64,000 nucleotides of DNA from positions 228,959-292,958 of the forward strand of contig NW_019775405.1 in the NCBI RefSeq assembly GCF_001039355.2, in the 5' to 3' direction. The translations under genes were made by a program, and so were the position numbers. Within the stretch, counting starts at the first letter, position 1, and each line of letters starts with the position of its first letter. This stretch comes from Lingula anatina. Taxonomy: Eukaryota > Brachiopoda > Lingulata > Lingulida > Lingulidae. Shown here piece by piece: positions 46,401-61,509 of this stretch. The notes under the pieces are model-generated. The model had not been told where the DNA came from and searched no databases. It saw only the letters and a list, made by a program, of their open reading frames with translations.

Positions 46401-49400
46401 CACTGAGTTAATTATTGCTGGCACGAAACAGGAACAGCAGTTTATAAACAGATGGATTCATCGTTAGCTGCTAACTTAATTAATGGGCTTCAGTTAATTG
46501 GTTCATTAAAATGCCAGAGTGGGCCAGATGAAAATTGAAACTGAAAGCAGTTCCCAGAAGAGTTATGGTTACTGAAATTAAGTTCCAAACTCATTGATGG
46601 AATTATTGTTTCTCGCAGAAACCATACACAAAGGATTAAGACATCTCATTCATTTCAAAATTCTTAATATTAATGTATATAGAGGTGAAGCATATCTCAT
46701 TTCCACTGTGGAAGAAAATTGTCTAGAGGTTAAGGGAATAAATGAGATTGAGAAGACATGTTGAAATATTACTTTCAGTTCATTACTAGTACTACAGTAC
46801 ATATATATAAAGTTGGTGCAATGGATTGAGTATTCTAGAAGGAAACTATGAAAAACAAGATTTTCATATGCACGTCTCACAATTGAATTGCATTACCATT
46901 CTGGCATATATTTAATTTTCTACCATCTATTTGTTACTGATGAATTACTGATTTGGAAATGAATTCAAAATAGAGAATATGTTAATTAATGTAACTGAGA
47001 CACATTTTGTGCTTTAATAAACTTATAAATCATAATGTAAACAGACGGGCTTGATGGAGAAGAAAAGTCACTTCTTTGGTGATGGTAGGTAACCAGAAGG
47101 TATCACAAATGTTTCTGCCATTCTTTGTGTATCATATTGGTCCTTATCTTGCCTAGTTGTAAGTTTTGACTAGAAGTGGGTGGGGTCCACCCAGGACTGA
47201 GTGCTCTTTGTAGTGGATGAAGATATTAGATAGACTTCTTTGAAAACCACGAGTCTCTTGTATTCATAACTTCAATGTAAGTGATAAGGACGGAATGTCA
47301 ACATCATAAGGATCATTAGATAATTTTGAAACCACTGATAACTTAAGATGGCCGGAAATGTACTGTAGCCTGGTTAGATTGTTTGAAGAGTGACTTTATG
47401 ATTGTGAATCATAGTTAGTTGATACTGGTAGTCCTAAGGGGGAGGGGGTGATCGGAGAGAGGGATGCTGGCCTAAGTACCTACCCCCTCTCCCCTAAACT
47501 ACATAAAGGAGACATATTGACAAATTGATTACTAGTATGCACTACTGGTAGTAAAAAGAAAAAGAACAGGCAAAATTACTAGTAAAATTGATTTTACGAG
47601 AGAATTCTGGGAAATGAACTTCTCAAAAAAAAAAAAAAAAAAAAAAAAATGAGATGAAACACTGTGATAGGAAGAACATTCTGAATCATCAATAGTAACT
47701 GTTGGTTGATAGCTTATACAAGAGAATAAACACCGATTCAATTTGCAGCTTACTGCATTCCTAAATCACTGATTTGACGGGATGCAAAAGGATTGTCACT
47801 ATTTCAATTCAAAAATTGTTATTGAAGTATTTTTCCTGCAAGGAGTGGCATTACATGGGTATATCCAGGGGCCGTCGATTAAGGTCTGATCAGATAGAAG
47901 AATTTTCGCCACATTTAAGCGTCCTCTTTAAGGTGCACGCAGCGATAAATTGCATGAATAGGTTTTTTTCTTCATTTTATATAACTGCTGACGTAGATAT
48001 CTCATGACATGGATAAGAAGCAGTTATTTTGTGGATCCGCATTGAGAGGGATTGTGTGAAACCTGTTTGGCCCTCTATTGAGAAAATTCTATTTTTCTGG
48101 GTCACTACTTCTGTGGTGCTTGAACTTTTAGACAGGGATTTTAACAAGCTTGGTAATTAGGGAGCATCTTTACTAAAGGGGAGGTTAAACCAGGGCTTTG
48201 ACATTGAACAACTTTTGAAGAGGGACTGTGCACTTTCACTTTCACCATGGGATGCTGAGCCAGCTTTGCAACTTGAGGGATGCTTTTTTCTCTTCACTTA
48301 CTTTGCAAAAAAAAAGAAAAAAAAAAAAAGAAAGTAAGAAATGCTGATTTTTGAGAAATAAGAATGTTTTTCAATACCCTTTAACATATATTCATCAATA
48401 TACCCATATATGTACAAATATACTGCACATCCTTGTTGTTTTAAAAGAAATAATCATTCCTCGTACTTGAAAATAGCTCTCAACTTTAATTTTTAATGGG
48501 TATGTCATACATAATAGCTCTTGATCTTAATGCACATGCATACATGTACTAGTATATTGTCAATTTCTTGTCAATATTACAGACTGTTGCGACCGCAGTG
48601 GTACAGGTGTTTCTGGCCAGCAATCCCCCCGCCCTCAACAGATGGAGCAAACGCTGCACTGGGGTAGCCATGTTCATCAAGGACAACGAGAAACGCTCCT
48701 ATTTCATCAGGGTGTATGGACTGGTAGGTACTGTGAAATTTGGGGATGTGTGTGTGTGTATATGTGTGTGTATGTGCCCGCATGTGTATGTGTGTGTGTG
48801 CGTGCGCACTTGCACACTTTCTGCTTCATATGAGTAAATTATGATTAAAGCATGTGCATTGTTGTTCATATGCATGTCTTTTTTGTGTTTGTGTCATTGA
48901 TGAATGTTTTCCCATCATTGCTATTCATGGTGAGATATATTTATGAATGCTGTCTACATTTATGTCTTTATGTCATCATGAATGCAAATGGAGGGTAAAT
49001 TTTCAGCTTTTTATGGGTCTTTTTCAGTGTTGACTTGAGATTTTATCAAATACAATTTTATTACTCTAAATGTGTAATTTACATTCTGGAATAACTTTGA
49101 ATTTCTTTGTTTTAATTTGCTGCTGAAGGGCAAACTTCCATTAGAGAAGAGTGGGGATATATGCAATCCTCCATTAACTAATAACACACCATTTTAAAAC
49201 AAATCCACAGGTGCTGATGAGCATGTTCAACCAAGTGTGAATGGTTTCCTTGTAAACAACAATACTGGAGAGCAGAAATCCTGATATGTACACACATGCA
49301 ATGTTTTTTCTCCCCTCAGCAATTATTTTATCATAATTTGTACTTTTCCCCCTGTTTAACAACATATGATTACCATGCTGACCAATTGATGACATGCACA

Positions 49401-52400
49401 GACATGTAGGCAGGTGCTTGATAGTGGGGAATCACAGTGAGCTGTACAGTGGGGTCTAAGTTGGTGATTGTATGCCCCCTTCAATACCTGTGGCAAATAA
49501 GTGGATATTCTCCTCATAGCTCTCAGTACATTAAATTGTTAGTTAAATCTTTGAGTTTCACCATTGTTTACTTGAAACAAAATCACAAAATCAATTGGGA
49601 TATTTTGATAATTTAGAAATGTATACATAAACTGGGTGTGACATAAACAGCAGCAAGTTGCATTTTAAAATGCATGTTTCAATGGAATTGCTGTTAGTTA
49701 TTAAACCACGTCTGATCACATGCTGATTGTTGATTGCAACTAATCAGTTAACAAGGTCTCGGGTTTGGCATATTAGTTAATCTGTTATTTGTAGATATGT
49801 ATAATGTGATATGAAATACAGTAAACATGTCACATGAATGGTTAATGAAGTCAGTTGACAGGGTAAAGGTTTATGCATCAAGGAAGGGGGTTAATTTATA
49901 TAAAAAAGAGAAAACCTATTGCCCCCCCCCCCCCTTTTTTTTAATGCCCTTGCACCACTTGTGCCTTACAGTTTACAATGTGGCTACATTTAGCAAATGC
50001 TAATATTTTTACATTGCTAACAAAACTTTTATATCTCAGGATTTGTTTATAAATTTCAAGTGCCTAACTAAAATGATCTAGCTCTTCGAATTAAAAAAAA
50101 ACAAAAATATCCCAGAATTGACACATGTGATGTTTTCACCGGAAAGTTTGAAGTATCACATAATTGATTTGGAAAGTTTAAAAATGATGATAGCATTGAA
50201 GCTGCCACTTTTATAGTGCTATTACTGTAGGTTGGTTAAAAAAAAAAGAAAAAACAATGTAATTGTAATAACATTGCCCTTGTATTTCTGAGTATATACA
50301 GCCATTCTCATAAATTCACAGTTAAAGAAAAATACATTTTCTGAGAGCTTTCGGCAGTTATCCAGGGCCTGCATCGCACTGTTGTATGATGCCATTGTTG
50401 ATGATGTAATTGTTAATGATGTCATTTTTGATGATGTCATTGTATAGCACCAGCTCATTCTTCATTGACCATCCTGTATGTTATAACTGTCAGTGCCTTG
50501 ATATTGTTGCTTCATGTATTGGGATGATACTTCAGTTTGTCTTGTCAAAGTGTTATAACTTTTAATCTGTCATTCATGTTTATTATGTCATATTGCAACT
50601 TTGGTATTCTGTAACATGTATGGGCTGTCAATTTATGAAATTCCACTGACTAACAAACGATTTGATGAACAGAATCTCAAATTGAAAATAAAGAATACTG
50701 GTTTCTTGTTCATATTGCACAAACTTTTTATTGGTCAGGAATTTTAATGATAGAACTGCAGTGACTGAGAAAAATAGTAATCTTAGAAGGAAATACTGTA
50801 GGTAGCACCCAAACTTTTTCTTGGTCTAGAAATTTTTTTGCAGTCTAATTTTTTATGACATTTTACCTAAGATGTAATGTTTGCCCCCTCCTACAAAAAT
50901 AACGGGTGACCTTGACTATTATCATTGGTTTGGGAGTAGGATGACTGTCTTGTTTATAATGTGTCACATGATGTGGAGTTGGGGGTAACGGTTTGTGAAC
51001 TGTGATCTGTTATGCAAGTAAACAAAAATATTTACAGTACATAGACCTTTATGGTTTAACCAATAAGATACATAAAAGGAAGGATGACCTGTTCAAGTTA
51101 TGAATTGCAATTACTCCACAAAGATAGATTAATTGCACCGTAACAAAAAATAGATACATGTTGGTGAGCATATTTATTTGTAATTTGATAACGTAGTTTT
51201 GAGAACAGAAAGATTGTTATATACGGAAAATGTCGTAAAAAGATACTATAATATGTATTTTATTAAAAATAAATTGGAAAAATAATACAGTTGGAATTTG
51301 ATGATGCTCTTATCCCCTAGAGTCACGCTGAGCATTCAGGGTGTGGTTTTTATCATCAAATCTGAACAAATATCCGGAAACCTTCCTACACTCGGAAAAC
51401 TTTGTTGATGAAATGTTTACTCAATCACTCGTGTTGTTCCAAGAATTTCAGATAAAAATATGAATGTAATGCATGGTTCACATTTTATCATGTTTGTGAT
51501 GTAAACTTGTTTGTGAGAGATAGCAGATGATTGTGTCTGACCCACCATGATGTGCTGATATTGGCTTATTTGTAGTCTCTTGATTTATCTTGTGATCCTC
51601 TCCAATCTTGCACTGGATCCTCCTCTCCCTCCCCACTCCTCCTCCTCCTCCCTCTCTCTCTCTCTCTCTCTCTCTCATACACACACACACATGGGCATGT
51701 GCATATATGCACACACATATATACATGAGCTTTCTGGTACACAAACACACTTGCTGTATGTGTAAATTTACGTGCACACTCACAAACAAGCTGTTATCAC
51801 TATTCAGTGAGTCAGTGTGACTTTTATATTGATAATGGAGAATAACATTTTTTTCTAAACCAGTTTGGCTAATAATTTGCTAAATTAAGGTAAATAGAAT
51901 TAAACATTACCAAACCTCAATATACATACTAGTAGATATCAGATGCTATGCAGTTTTTTAAGGCGCCCCATCCTACACTGAATATTTCAATATATATCAA
52001 TATGAATACAAAGCTCAAGCGCAAAAACAAAAAATTGAGGATTTTCAGTATATTTCTATTTGTTAATAAAATGTCTCAGTAAGTGATAAAAATATGAATA
52101 ATGTCCAGTCTAAAGACACTTCATACAGACACATATATCAGAAAACAGACATTACAACTTCAAGGGGGAAAGTCTTGTGGCCACATATTTTTGGTGGTGA
52201 AAAATATCCAGAGAGCACAGCTTTTTGACCCTAGTTAAGACACCAAAAAACTTGGCATTTATGGCAATTATTCATTGAGATTGAACAAAGAATTATGTTC
52301 TTCGGTGCAATTTTCTGTGAATAAAATTTTTTTCAAGTATTAATGGAATATTGCTGAAAAGTGACATTACTTCAAGTCAGAAAATACAGAGTTTTTCTCT

Positions 52401-54241
52401 TTGTATATCAAATTGATTAATTAATCTAGTAAAAATAGTAAAATGACTGCAGTGAGTGAGTTTTTTGAAAATTTCAAGCAATTATCATCCTGTGTCATTT
52501 CAGCCTCTCCCATTCTTGTGGCTATAGTTATGAATTCCACACAAGATAGTCAAATCCTCAGACCAAAAAAAAAAAAAAAAGAAAAAGAAAGAAAGAGAAG
52601 CAATGTAAAAAAATTCACGTTTTGGCAATTATCGTGGCAGGAGTTTTAGGATTATGTTTAATGGTCACTTGACACCAGTGGAATGCAGGGTAGATGACAA
52701 AAATTATATTTTTGGTCACTTAGTCCAGAGGTCAGATAAAGGTGGCAGTTGGTAATTGATTTTTTTTTTTTTTTTTTTTGTACATTTCAGCTTTGAAAAG
52801 TCAATGCCCTGCACCCATTTTGAAAGAGATTTTAACCTTTAAAAAATGTATTCACATCTTGACCATCTGTAAAAAAATTAATATTTGATACTGTACAACA
52901 CAAACTCTGCATCCATAATTAGATCCACTTTAATTGTGCAGAACTAATGATAAGACATCTGTGAACAGATCGAATCAATGGTAGAAGTAGATGCAGACTG
53001 ACCATCTTACATGTGCAGGAACAAAATCTTAAATTTATCTCATGCTGTAAAAGAAATGTAAATAACCAAATACATAAAAGTTGATTTGTGTAATTGTCAT
53101 TTATAAAGAATACATAAGATTTAAAGTAGATTTTAAGTCAACTTTTTGCAGATTAGATGAACATCATTGCTGTCTGGTAAGCCAAGCAGGGGGATGATTT
53201 TAGGGTGTAGAGAGTTGGTATATGTTTACCAGCAATTATAGGAGAGTCAGAAGGAACGAAGACACTATAAACTGTATATTATAAAGTTCACACAAACAAC
53301 CCGTGCCATTCTGCTATGATTACAGTTAAATGTAGATAAAAAAGAAACAGGTACTGGGACATGTTCATTTGTGCACATAATCAGCTTTTTGCATGCAAAA
53401 TGAGCAGAAACATCTGTACAATAAAAGGTGTATCCCTGTGTGGAATGTAAATGACCAGTTGTGGACATTTGGAGAGACAGGTGACAGGGCAGTGCTTGGA
53501 CGTGGTCACTGCTTTGGACATAGCGGTCAGTGCAAGGACATCTTTAGCAATGCATGGATTTTTATCTCAGTCTGCCTTTTTTTTTTTTGCCTGTGTTAAA
53601 AGTCGTTTGTTTCTTTAAAAGAACTTATTTGTGTGATCGTTTGCTCCATTATTTGCTTCTTTATTTATTTATCGTATTTATTCATTTATTCTGAAATCCT
53701 TCGTTCATTCCTTAATATCTTATACCAAAGCATCTGCTTCTTCCCCAGTACCAGATGTTCAAGCACCTGTTATGAAAAATCCCACCTTCCATAACAGCAG
53801 GAGATCTGGCCCTTCCTGTGAACTAAATGTCCATCTCTCTATCACTGTAATGGTCAAGGAAATTTCCTATGCTGACCACATCACTGGTGTGCTATCAGTA
53901 CCATTGGTGGTCTTCTCTACTTTGTATGTCTTCTGATCACTTCCTGCAGTTACCACAACATATTTCACTCTGGTCTGGTATTACTCATCACCTCAGACAT
54001 GCTTCTCACATCTTCTCTCTCTCTCTCCCTCCTCCCCCCCCCCCCCCAAAAAAAAAAAATTATTTATTAATAAATGAAAGAAAAACAGTGAATAGATTAA
54101 TAAAAGTACCAAGAATGAGTAAATAATGAAGAAGTTAATAAATGGATTGATGAATTAATGAGTTAATTGATGAATTAAAGGCATACACAAATGTAATAAT
54201 ATTTTACTATTCCTGTATATGTGTTATTTGTCGGCCACTCA

Positions 54242-54284
<43 letters not shown>

Positions 54285-57200
54285 AGGCACAAAAAAGGGA
54301 GAGAATTTGCAAAATAATCCTGTTGGCCAACAACTTTGTCTTATGTCATGTTTTTGACAGTTTCTTGAGATAAGAAGTTCAGGGACTTCCTCCTCCGCCT
54401 CCCATTTCCCTCACCTGTGGTTGTCTGGAATTAGGGCCCTGAGGAGTTTGTCAGAGTTTGATTATTTATGGTATCTTTTATATTCGTTCATTGCATGGCA
54501 ATGCATATATATTTCATCTGTTTTTTTAACATGGAGGAAGTGCTTCGTGGTTATTTATCAAGAACTATAAAGAAATAAATTGTAATGAAAAAGTGAAAAT
54601 GAAAAGTCATGGGACATATAATATTTTCAAAAATGAGCAGACAGAAAACTCTTTTTTTCTCCCCCATCACTCATAGAACATACTAGTATGTTATTACTCA
54701 TCAGCCAATGTTGATCAGGGGATGGAGTCTTCCATGTGAGAAAGATGAGAGTGAGAGACAGAGAATACTGCCCCCCCCCCCCTTAAAATGTTATTGTATT
54801 ACTCATACAAGTCTGTACTCTATTTGTGGTCAGACAATTCCTAACCACAGACAAGGCTCACTTCTCCATTCTTGTCCTGTGAGACAATGACTTATCTTCC
54901 CGAGTTAAATATCCAGTATGTTTTCATTTTTCATATATGATGGTATATTACTCATCATTTGGAGAAAAAGGGTAATTTTCATTCAAGAAATTGTATCATT
55001 CCCTGAACTGAAACTGCAAATTGCACCATACAGCTCAACAACTTTTTTTTTTTGGAGGGGGGGGGGATTTTTGATGCATGACTTGATTACTTTATTGTGC
55101 AAAGTCATTGCTGCTTTGTTAAAATATTTTCAAAATGTCAGCATCTTTCATCATTGTCATCTTCATACATGTACAGACTGATGGATGTTGGCTGTTAAAA
55201 AAATTTAAAAATATATTGCCCTTCTTTATAAATCTGTGGAGTTTTGACTTCAGCATGTCTGTGGTAACGTTAAAAAGTCAAACGGTTGATTGGAATTCCT
55301 TGGTGGTAACTGTGCCAGAATGGGATGACTTCCATATCTTTAGAATGGGCAGGTCTAAGTGCAGGCCAAAAGAATGCAGACTGAAGGCCAGAATAATGCA
55401 GACTATGTTGTGTAGAAGAAATTAACTACCGGGTGCTGCCAGTATTTCCCTATTATAATTATCTAATTTGGTCTTTTCGGTTACTGTGTGTATGCCTGTG
55501 TATTTGTGGCAAAAAAGGGGCAAATAATCTTAAATTTTGTAGCAGATGGTTGAGAAATATTGCAGCATAGTATTATGGTGTATAAGAAGATGCCAGATGT
55601 CAATGAAATTCAATAATCTCTCCATGTCAGATGCCAGTGTGGCCAGTTGGAAGATGTGACAATGTGGTAATCGGAGATAAACTTCATGCCAAAAATGTGA
55701 CAGTTGGTAGAGGAATCTGTTTTAAATAAACAACTGAAGTCAAAATCTAGTAATATATGACAGTGAAAGGATGGGGGTTCCCCCCCCCTACTACGCCTTT
55801 TCTTGGCAAAAATGTGCTTTTTAGTGTAATGACTTACTTGTAGTTAGAAAGTGCATGTGCGTGTGGGCACTTGCATGTGGCAGTGTGTGTATTGACACGG
55901 AGTATATATATAAGAGTGACATTTCTCTTGTTATTAAATAAAGTCCTTTTCTCTCCCAGTGTCCCCGAGTAAACCCTTCCTGTAATTATCTCTGTGCTCC
56001 ATAAATTTCATGATTTAGCTAACAGACACTTGTCTCTCATTTTGTGTCTCAGTTCACAGGATTGTCAGATGCAAATAAGAATTTATTTTCTTGGCAGTTC
56101 ATTAATTTTGTAGCAGTACAGGAATTGAATTTCTAACCAACATTAAGGGTTGGGAAACAAGGTTTGGTTGTTAACCAGATCATGTTTTTAAAGGGTTTGT
56201 CCCTATTAATAGGAAGATATGAGAGGAGTGAGGGTCAATCCCAGGCTTCTTAATGATTCTGTTGTGGTTGGTTGAGAAAACGTTTGTTGTTAGAGAAAAT
56301 CATATTTCTTGTTTAGCCATGTGTTTTCTGTACATCCTTGGTAGAAAGAGAGTTGTATATATCACTGTTATCCTTACATCATACATTTTGGCAGAGCAAT
56401 GGAACTTGACTTTTTTTCATGGATTGGAGAAATTACTCTGATATGTCTAGACAACACTGCTTTGTGGTTTTTTTAACAGTAACAGTCTTTGATAAAAAAT
56501 TGTGAATCATAATATCTGCCTTAAGAAAGTTTTATGGGGGATTTTGATGGATTGGAGAAATCGCTTTGATGTGTCTTATACATCACTGCTTTCTGTTTTT
56601 GTTTTTTAACAGTAAGACTTCCTTGGGAAGATTACAGCACTGTACAGAAAAATTAAATAATAGATAAACAATGACGGTCTAAATTTTTAAGTTAAAAAAA
56701 ATTAGTTCATAGTATTCTTTTTTTTCAAATGGTTATATATTGATACTAAATTTGTCATTAACATGTAAAAACTACAATGTACTACACAAAATTTGAAAGG
56801 GGAAATAAAAAGAAAGTCTTCTTTGTTAGATTGGCACCGATTTTTGTCAGGGAATGTTTCATGCAGTTTTCTTTTGCTCTCCAGCTATGCTTTGAGTATC
56901 GCCACAAAACAACGGGGCTCTTCAGAGGGGCCAATGACTGTGCTAGTTTAGTACAGGGATGAATGCCTTTTATAGACAATTTGGCGTGAAAATAATAGAT
57001 CATACAACGTGTAAGAATGTGGCTTTGGGAACTTGGGGTAAAGAAGAAAAGAAAAAAAAAGGAAAGAAGAATTCTCAACCTCTTTCGTTATTAAAAAAAA
57101 GTGATGGGATTATTTTCCACTTTACGTTTTATCCTACCTGTAAAATTGTCTCCCATGTTTTGAGATTGATAATTTCAAAATGCACTTTACCAGAAGTAGG

Positions 57201-60200
57201 TAAGGAAGAAAATTACAGGGGTTGGCCGGTTGTGGAATGTTAGACTTTCAAATTATGGTGTTTTTAAGAAAAAGAACTGGATTAGGGAGGGAGCATGTAG
57301 AGTTGAAATCAAGCAGTTTGTCTGAAACATGCATTATAAAATTGCTAGCAAATGATAATGATTATCCCCCCTGCCCCCTCCGAAAAAAAAATTTATCTTT
57401 AAAAATTGTTCACCGTAATAGAAATTAAAACAATTGAATGATGTCTATAATCAGGTTAAGATAATGAAACTCACATGATAGAAAAGGATGGATGGATGGA
57501 TAAATGAATGGATAAGAGAGGGAGAGAGAGATCACATTGTTTGCTGAGACATTGCATTAACTAGAGTTTATTTAAAAATTCTCACATTTGGACTCAGAAT
57601 TCACCTGACATCCCTATGTTACAACCTGATATGATCCCATGAGAGTTTATTGATTACTAAAAGCTCTAATGGTATTTTTATTGGCCAGGATGTTTATGGC
57701 CACTACTGATTGTGTTTATGGGATGTATGAAGTGTTTTCCGGGGGATCCAATTTCAGGGAGATTTTTTGCTTTTCATTTTTTTTCCTGTGAAGAATTCTT
57801 ACAGTACCATACTTGACCACCTGACTGTTATACACACTCCATTTTTAAAAATGGACTTCCTTTTATGAATGAAGAAGGTCTGTAAGGTTAAACTGTGAAA
57901 AACGTGGGTTACAAAAATAATAAATCATTCAAACTTCCTAATTCTATTTAATTGTGTTTTTGTTCGTTTTAAGATATAAATTTAAGATTGTTTATAATTT
58001 GTAGCTTGCAAGTGCTTGGTGTCAGTCGGTCATTTTAAGTCACTGTTTTGCTAATAGTTGTATAAAGAATTGAAATATATCAAAAGTCTTCAGTGTTCAG
58101 CTATACTTGTTATTATTTCAGCAAGAAGGTCAAAGTATTTCAAGGTCAGACTCGACCCTGGTCAAAACAGACAATTTATAACACTGATATCTGGTGAAAT
58201 AACTTTATCTGACCTATGACAGACCCAGATTGGACAGGATAAACATTTCATCCATTTTCAATAATAGCAACCAAAACGTTGCCACTTATTTTCAAGTTGA
58301 AAAGTCTAAAGTTCACCTGACCTCTTACACAAGGTCCGAGTTGTAAATTACTCACCAGACGTTTTTTTTTTTTTTTTTTTTTTTTTTTATGAGATAGAGA
58401 GAGAGGGGGGCCATAGAGAGGTTCATTGTCTGTCTGATTCTTTTATCAGACTGTAAAATCTTGAAGCATTCAGTTGAGAAATTTATCCGAAATGTTTTGA
58501 AGTCCTGAGATCCGTATATTTCCCCGTGAAATATTTTAAGAAAAAAAGAAGAATGCAGCATTAGTGGAGTTCATTCAGGGGCTGTCTTAATATTAGTCTT
58601 CTTTTATACTGGTATACTAGTAGGTAGGAATGCGTGATATTTTATTTATTTTTTTATTTATTAATTAATTTATTTATTTATGTCACAGTTTTTCCCCCTC
58701 TTTGTACCCCAGGACACTGTCCACATCTATGGTCATATCTACATAAACTGTCATGCCTTACCTGAAATTCCTTACCCCCCATCTCACCTCCACAGGGTTG
58801 CAGTAATTGCCATGTCTTACCTGAAATTCTTTACCCCCTACGCTGCACATTGCCAGGGTTACATTAAGTGGCATAAACTGCATTATTTGCCACCTGTTAA
58901 TGAAAGCTTACCTCAGGAATTTCACGATCTAACAATAAATGTGTTGATGACAGAGAAATAGGATCACTTTGTTAATAGTAAAGGAAGGGGGGCCCCATCT
59001 GTCCTATGTTATTGAATATGACCACCCCCACCACCCTGTGGTCCACCACCACCACCAGTCATGAGTTTAACAGAGAATCAGGGCCCATTTGCTGCCATTT
59101 AGAAGAAATTGCTCCCTGTGTGAAGTGAAATCTTATATTAACTTCACCTCTATTCTATTACAAGATGAAATTATGACAAAGAATGAGGAACACTCTGCTG
59201 TCGAGGGATGAATTTTCTCTGCCGTGTTGAGGAAGTTCACAATCTGAGTCTGGTTCCACCTCTAACCTGAGAATGTGCTGTTAATACTTAAAACGCTTGC
59301 AAAACACTTGCAAGTAAGTTGAAAACAGGGGAACCCTGCGTTGAATCCTGATAACTGAAGGGTGGTTTGAGTTCCATAACACTCCAAAATAGACTGAACT
59401 AATAGCAACCGATAGGAGCTTGATTAAATACTGTCTGGAGGAGAGAAAATAAACACGGCTATAAAACTTTCATTTACTGTGTTTAAAGCTTGATTTATTG
59501 CTACAGAAAACAAACAGAATTATAAAACTCAGGTTTCATTAGTACACTTGCTCTTAAGTTTTTTTACAGATCCCAAATACCCTAAGAAAATGTAGAAAGG
59601 GTACTTTTAGTTCTGTTTCAATGTTTTTTTTTTTTTTTTTTTTTCCACAATGTGCATGGTATAAATGTGTGTAAATGCAATTATATTCCTGACCCTTGCT
59701 GGAAGTCTGTTTGTTCCCTTAATCAACTCTTCCAATTAATCACCATGCTAACCACATTAACTTAAACATTATGCACTGAGTGATTAGAATTAAGTCATTT
59801 TCTTCTGACAATAAGTCTGGAATATTGAGTTTTGCAAGAAAGTTAAAATAATGCTAGATCAGCTGCAACTGTGGCTCTATTTCAAGAAAATTAAAAAATA
59901 TGGGATCAAAGTCTGGATAAAGAACAGTTTTAGTGCCTGTATATTACTTTGGGTTGGGGTTGGGAGGCAGTAAAACTTTTAAAGCTAACTTTTACAGCTA
60001 CGTTACTGGTGCTTATGCACTGTTGCCTCCCAAAATCTTTCAAGATTGTTGGAGAAATTTGTGTGTGAAATATTGCAGTGGTGTTAATTTGTCTTGAGCT
60101 CTGGGTCTCCCACCCACAGTGTACTGGGCTAATGTAATACTGTTGATCTTGGGCTGTAAATTTAAATTACCTCACTGAGAATGAGTACTCATGCACTAAG

Positions 60201-61445
60201 TTCCTAAAGTAGTTACAAAGAAAAATAATTGGAAGTGTACTCCCCCTCCCCTCAAAAAAAAAAAAAAAGATACCCCTACACAATGATATGTTTAAAATAT
60301 GAAATTGTATATTTGATAAAATTGTTAGTTTACCCAACTGAAAAAAAACAAAACAGAAAATTGAAAGTGTTCATATTATCCCCTTATCCACTTGGGATGA
60401 GTTCACAACTTCACATAAGATAGGGATGAGTTCACTTGGGATATGGATGATTTCACGTGGGATAGACAGGAGAGTTCACATGAGAGAGAGATGAGTTCAC
60501 TTGGGATAGGGATGAGTTTATGCTGGGTAGGGATGAATTCACATGTGGTGGGACTGGACCTTTGTTAAGTCCAATACAGTATAGTTACATTTGATGATTT
60601 CTTTAGCAGAGTGAAGGCTGTTATGAAGTACTTTTAACATATTTAAAAAATGCAATTTTTGTGGCTGTAAGTGGGGTTTTTTTTGGGTATTTATATATTT
60701 TTCCAAGTAACTTGAAATTTATATGCCTCACCATTGAAATTTAGAAGTTAAATTGTTGTAAGGCAACCTGAGACATGTTAAATTTTTAAAAGTCATGCAA
60801 AGCTTGCTGCATGACTGATCTGGAACCATTCTCTATTTGAACTAAGTAGAATTGTGGTCTTGTGTCTGACATTTTCAAAATGTCTTTGACGCTGAATTAA
60901 GTGTTGAGTAACTTCATCTAATTTTCAGGTGGTCCTAGGGGTTTCAATTGCTTTTGTTTTCCTGTTTTGTGGCTTTTGCATCTATTTCTGTGCTCAGTTA
61001 TGTTACTGTGAGTGATGGCCACCCAGTCAGAATATGCGTGGCTTAGTTAAAAGAAAAAAAAACAAAACAACTGTAGACACTTGTGTTTGAAATTTGATCC
61101 AGTTTTTAAACTGGTCTGGGAAATTTTAGCCATATACTGATCATATTCTAATTTTTGGAGAAAAATGTTGGATTTTTTTTCATTGATTACATAATATGAT
61201 ATGATATAGGTTTCCATTAACTTTATCGATGTTTTATATGATTTTTCATCCAGAAACCTAAATATAATATCATAGTATAAAACAATAATTTAAGTTAATA
61301 GAAAAATTAATATCGATTATTTGTTTCCAGACCCAGGGACTGTTGTGGGAACAGGAGCTGTACAATGGGTTCAAGTACAAGACTCCCCGGCCTTACTTCC
61401 ATACCTTTGATACTGATGTAAGTATACTCCACCAAGCAGAGAGAG

Positions 61446-61509
<64 letters not shown>

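Larger units (their letters stand above)
43480..48582 (+). other. WASP intron 1 (5.1 kb)
   Basis: Holds the 546-bp foldback element (44989-45534), a C run near 44911, a TTTA microsatellite near 45830 and an A run at 47626-47649. No exon is seen. Confidence 0.85.
48724..61330 (+). other. WASP intron 2 (12.6 kb)
   Basis: Contains several microsatellites and short tandem repeats listed separately, and homopolymer runs of C, T and A. Short open frames here are low-complexity or show no similarity that I recognise. Confidence 0.8.
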
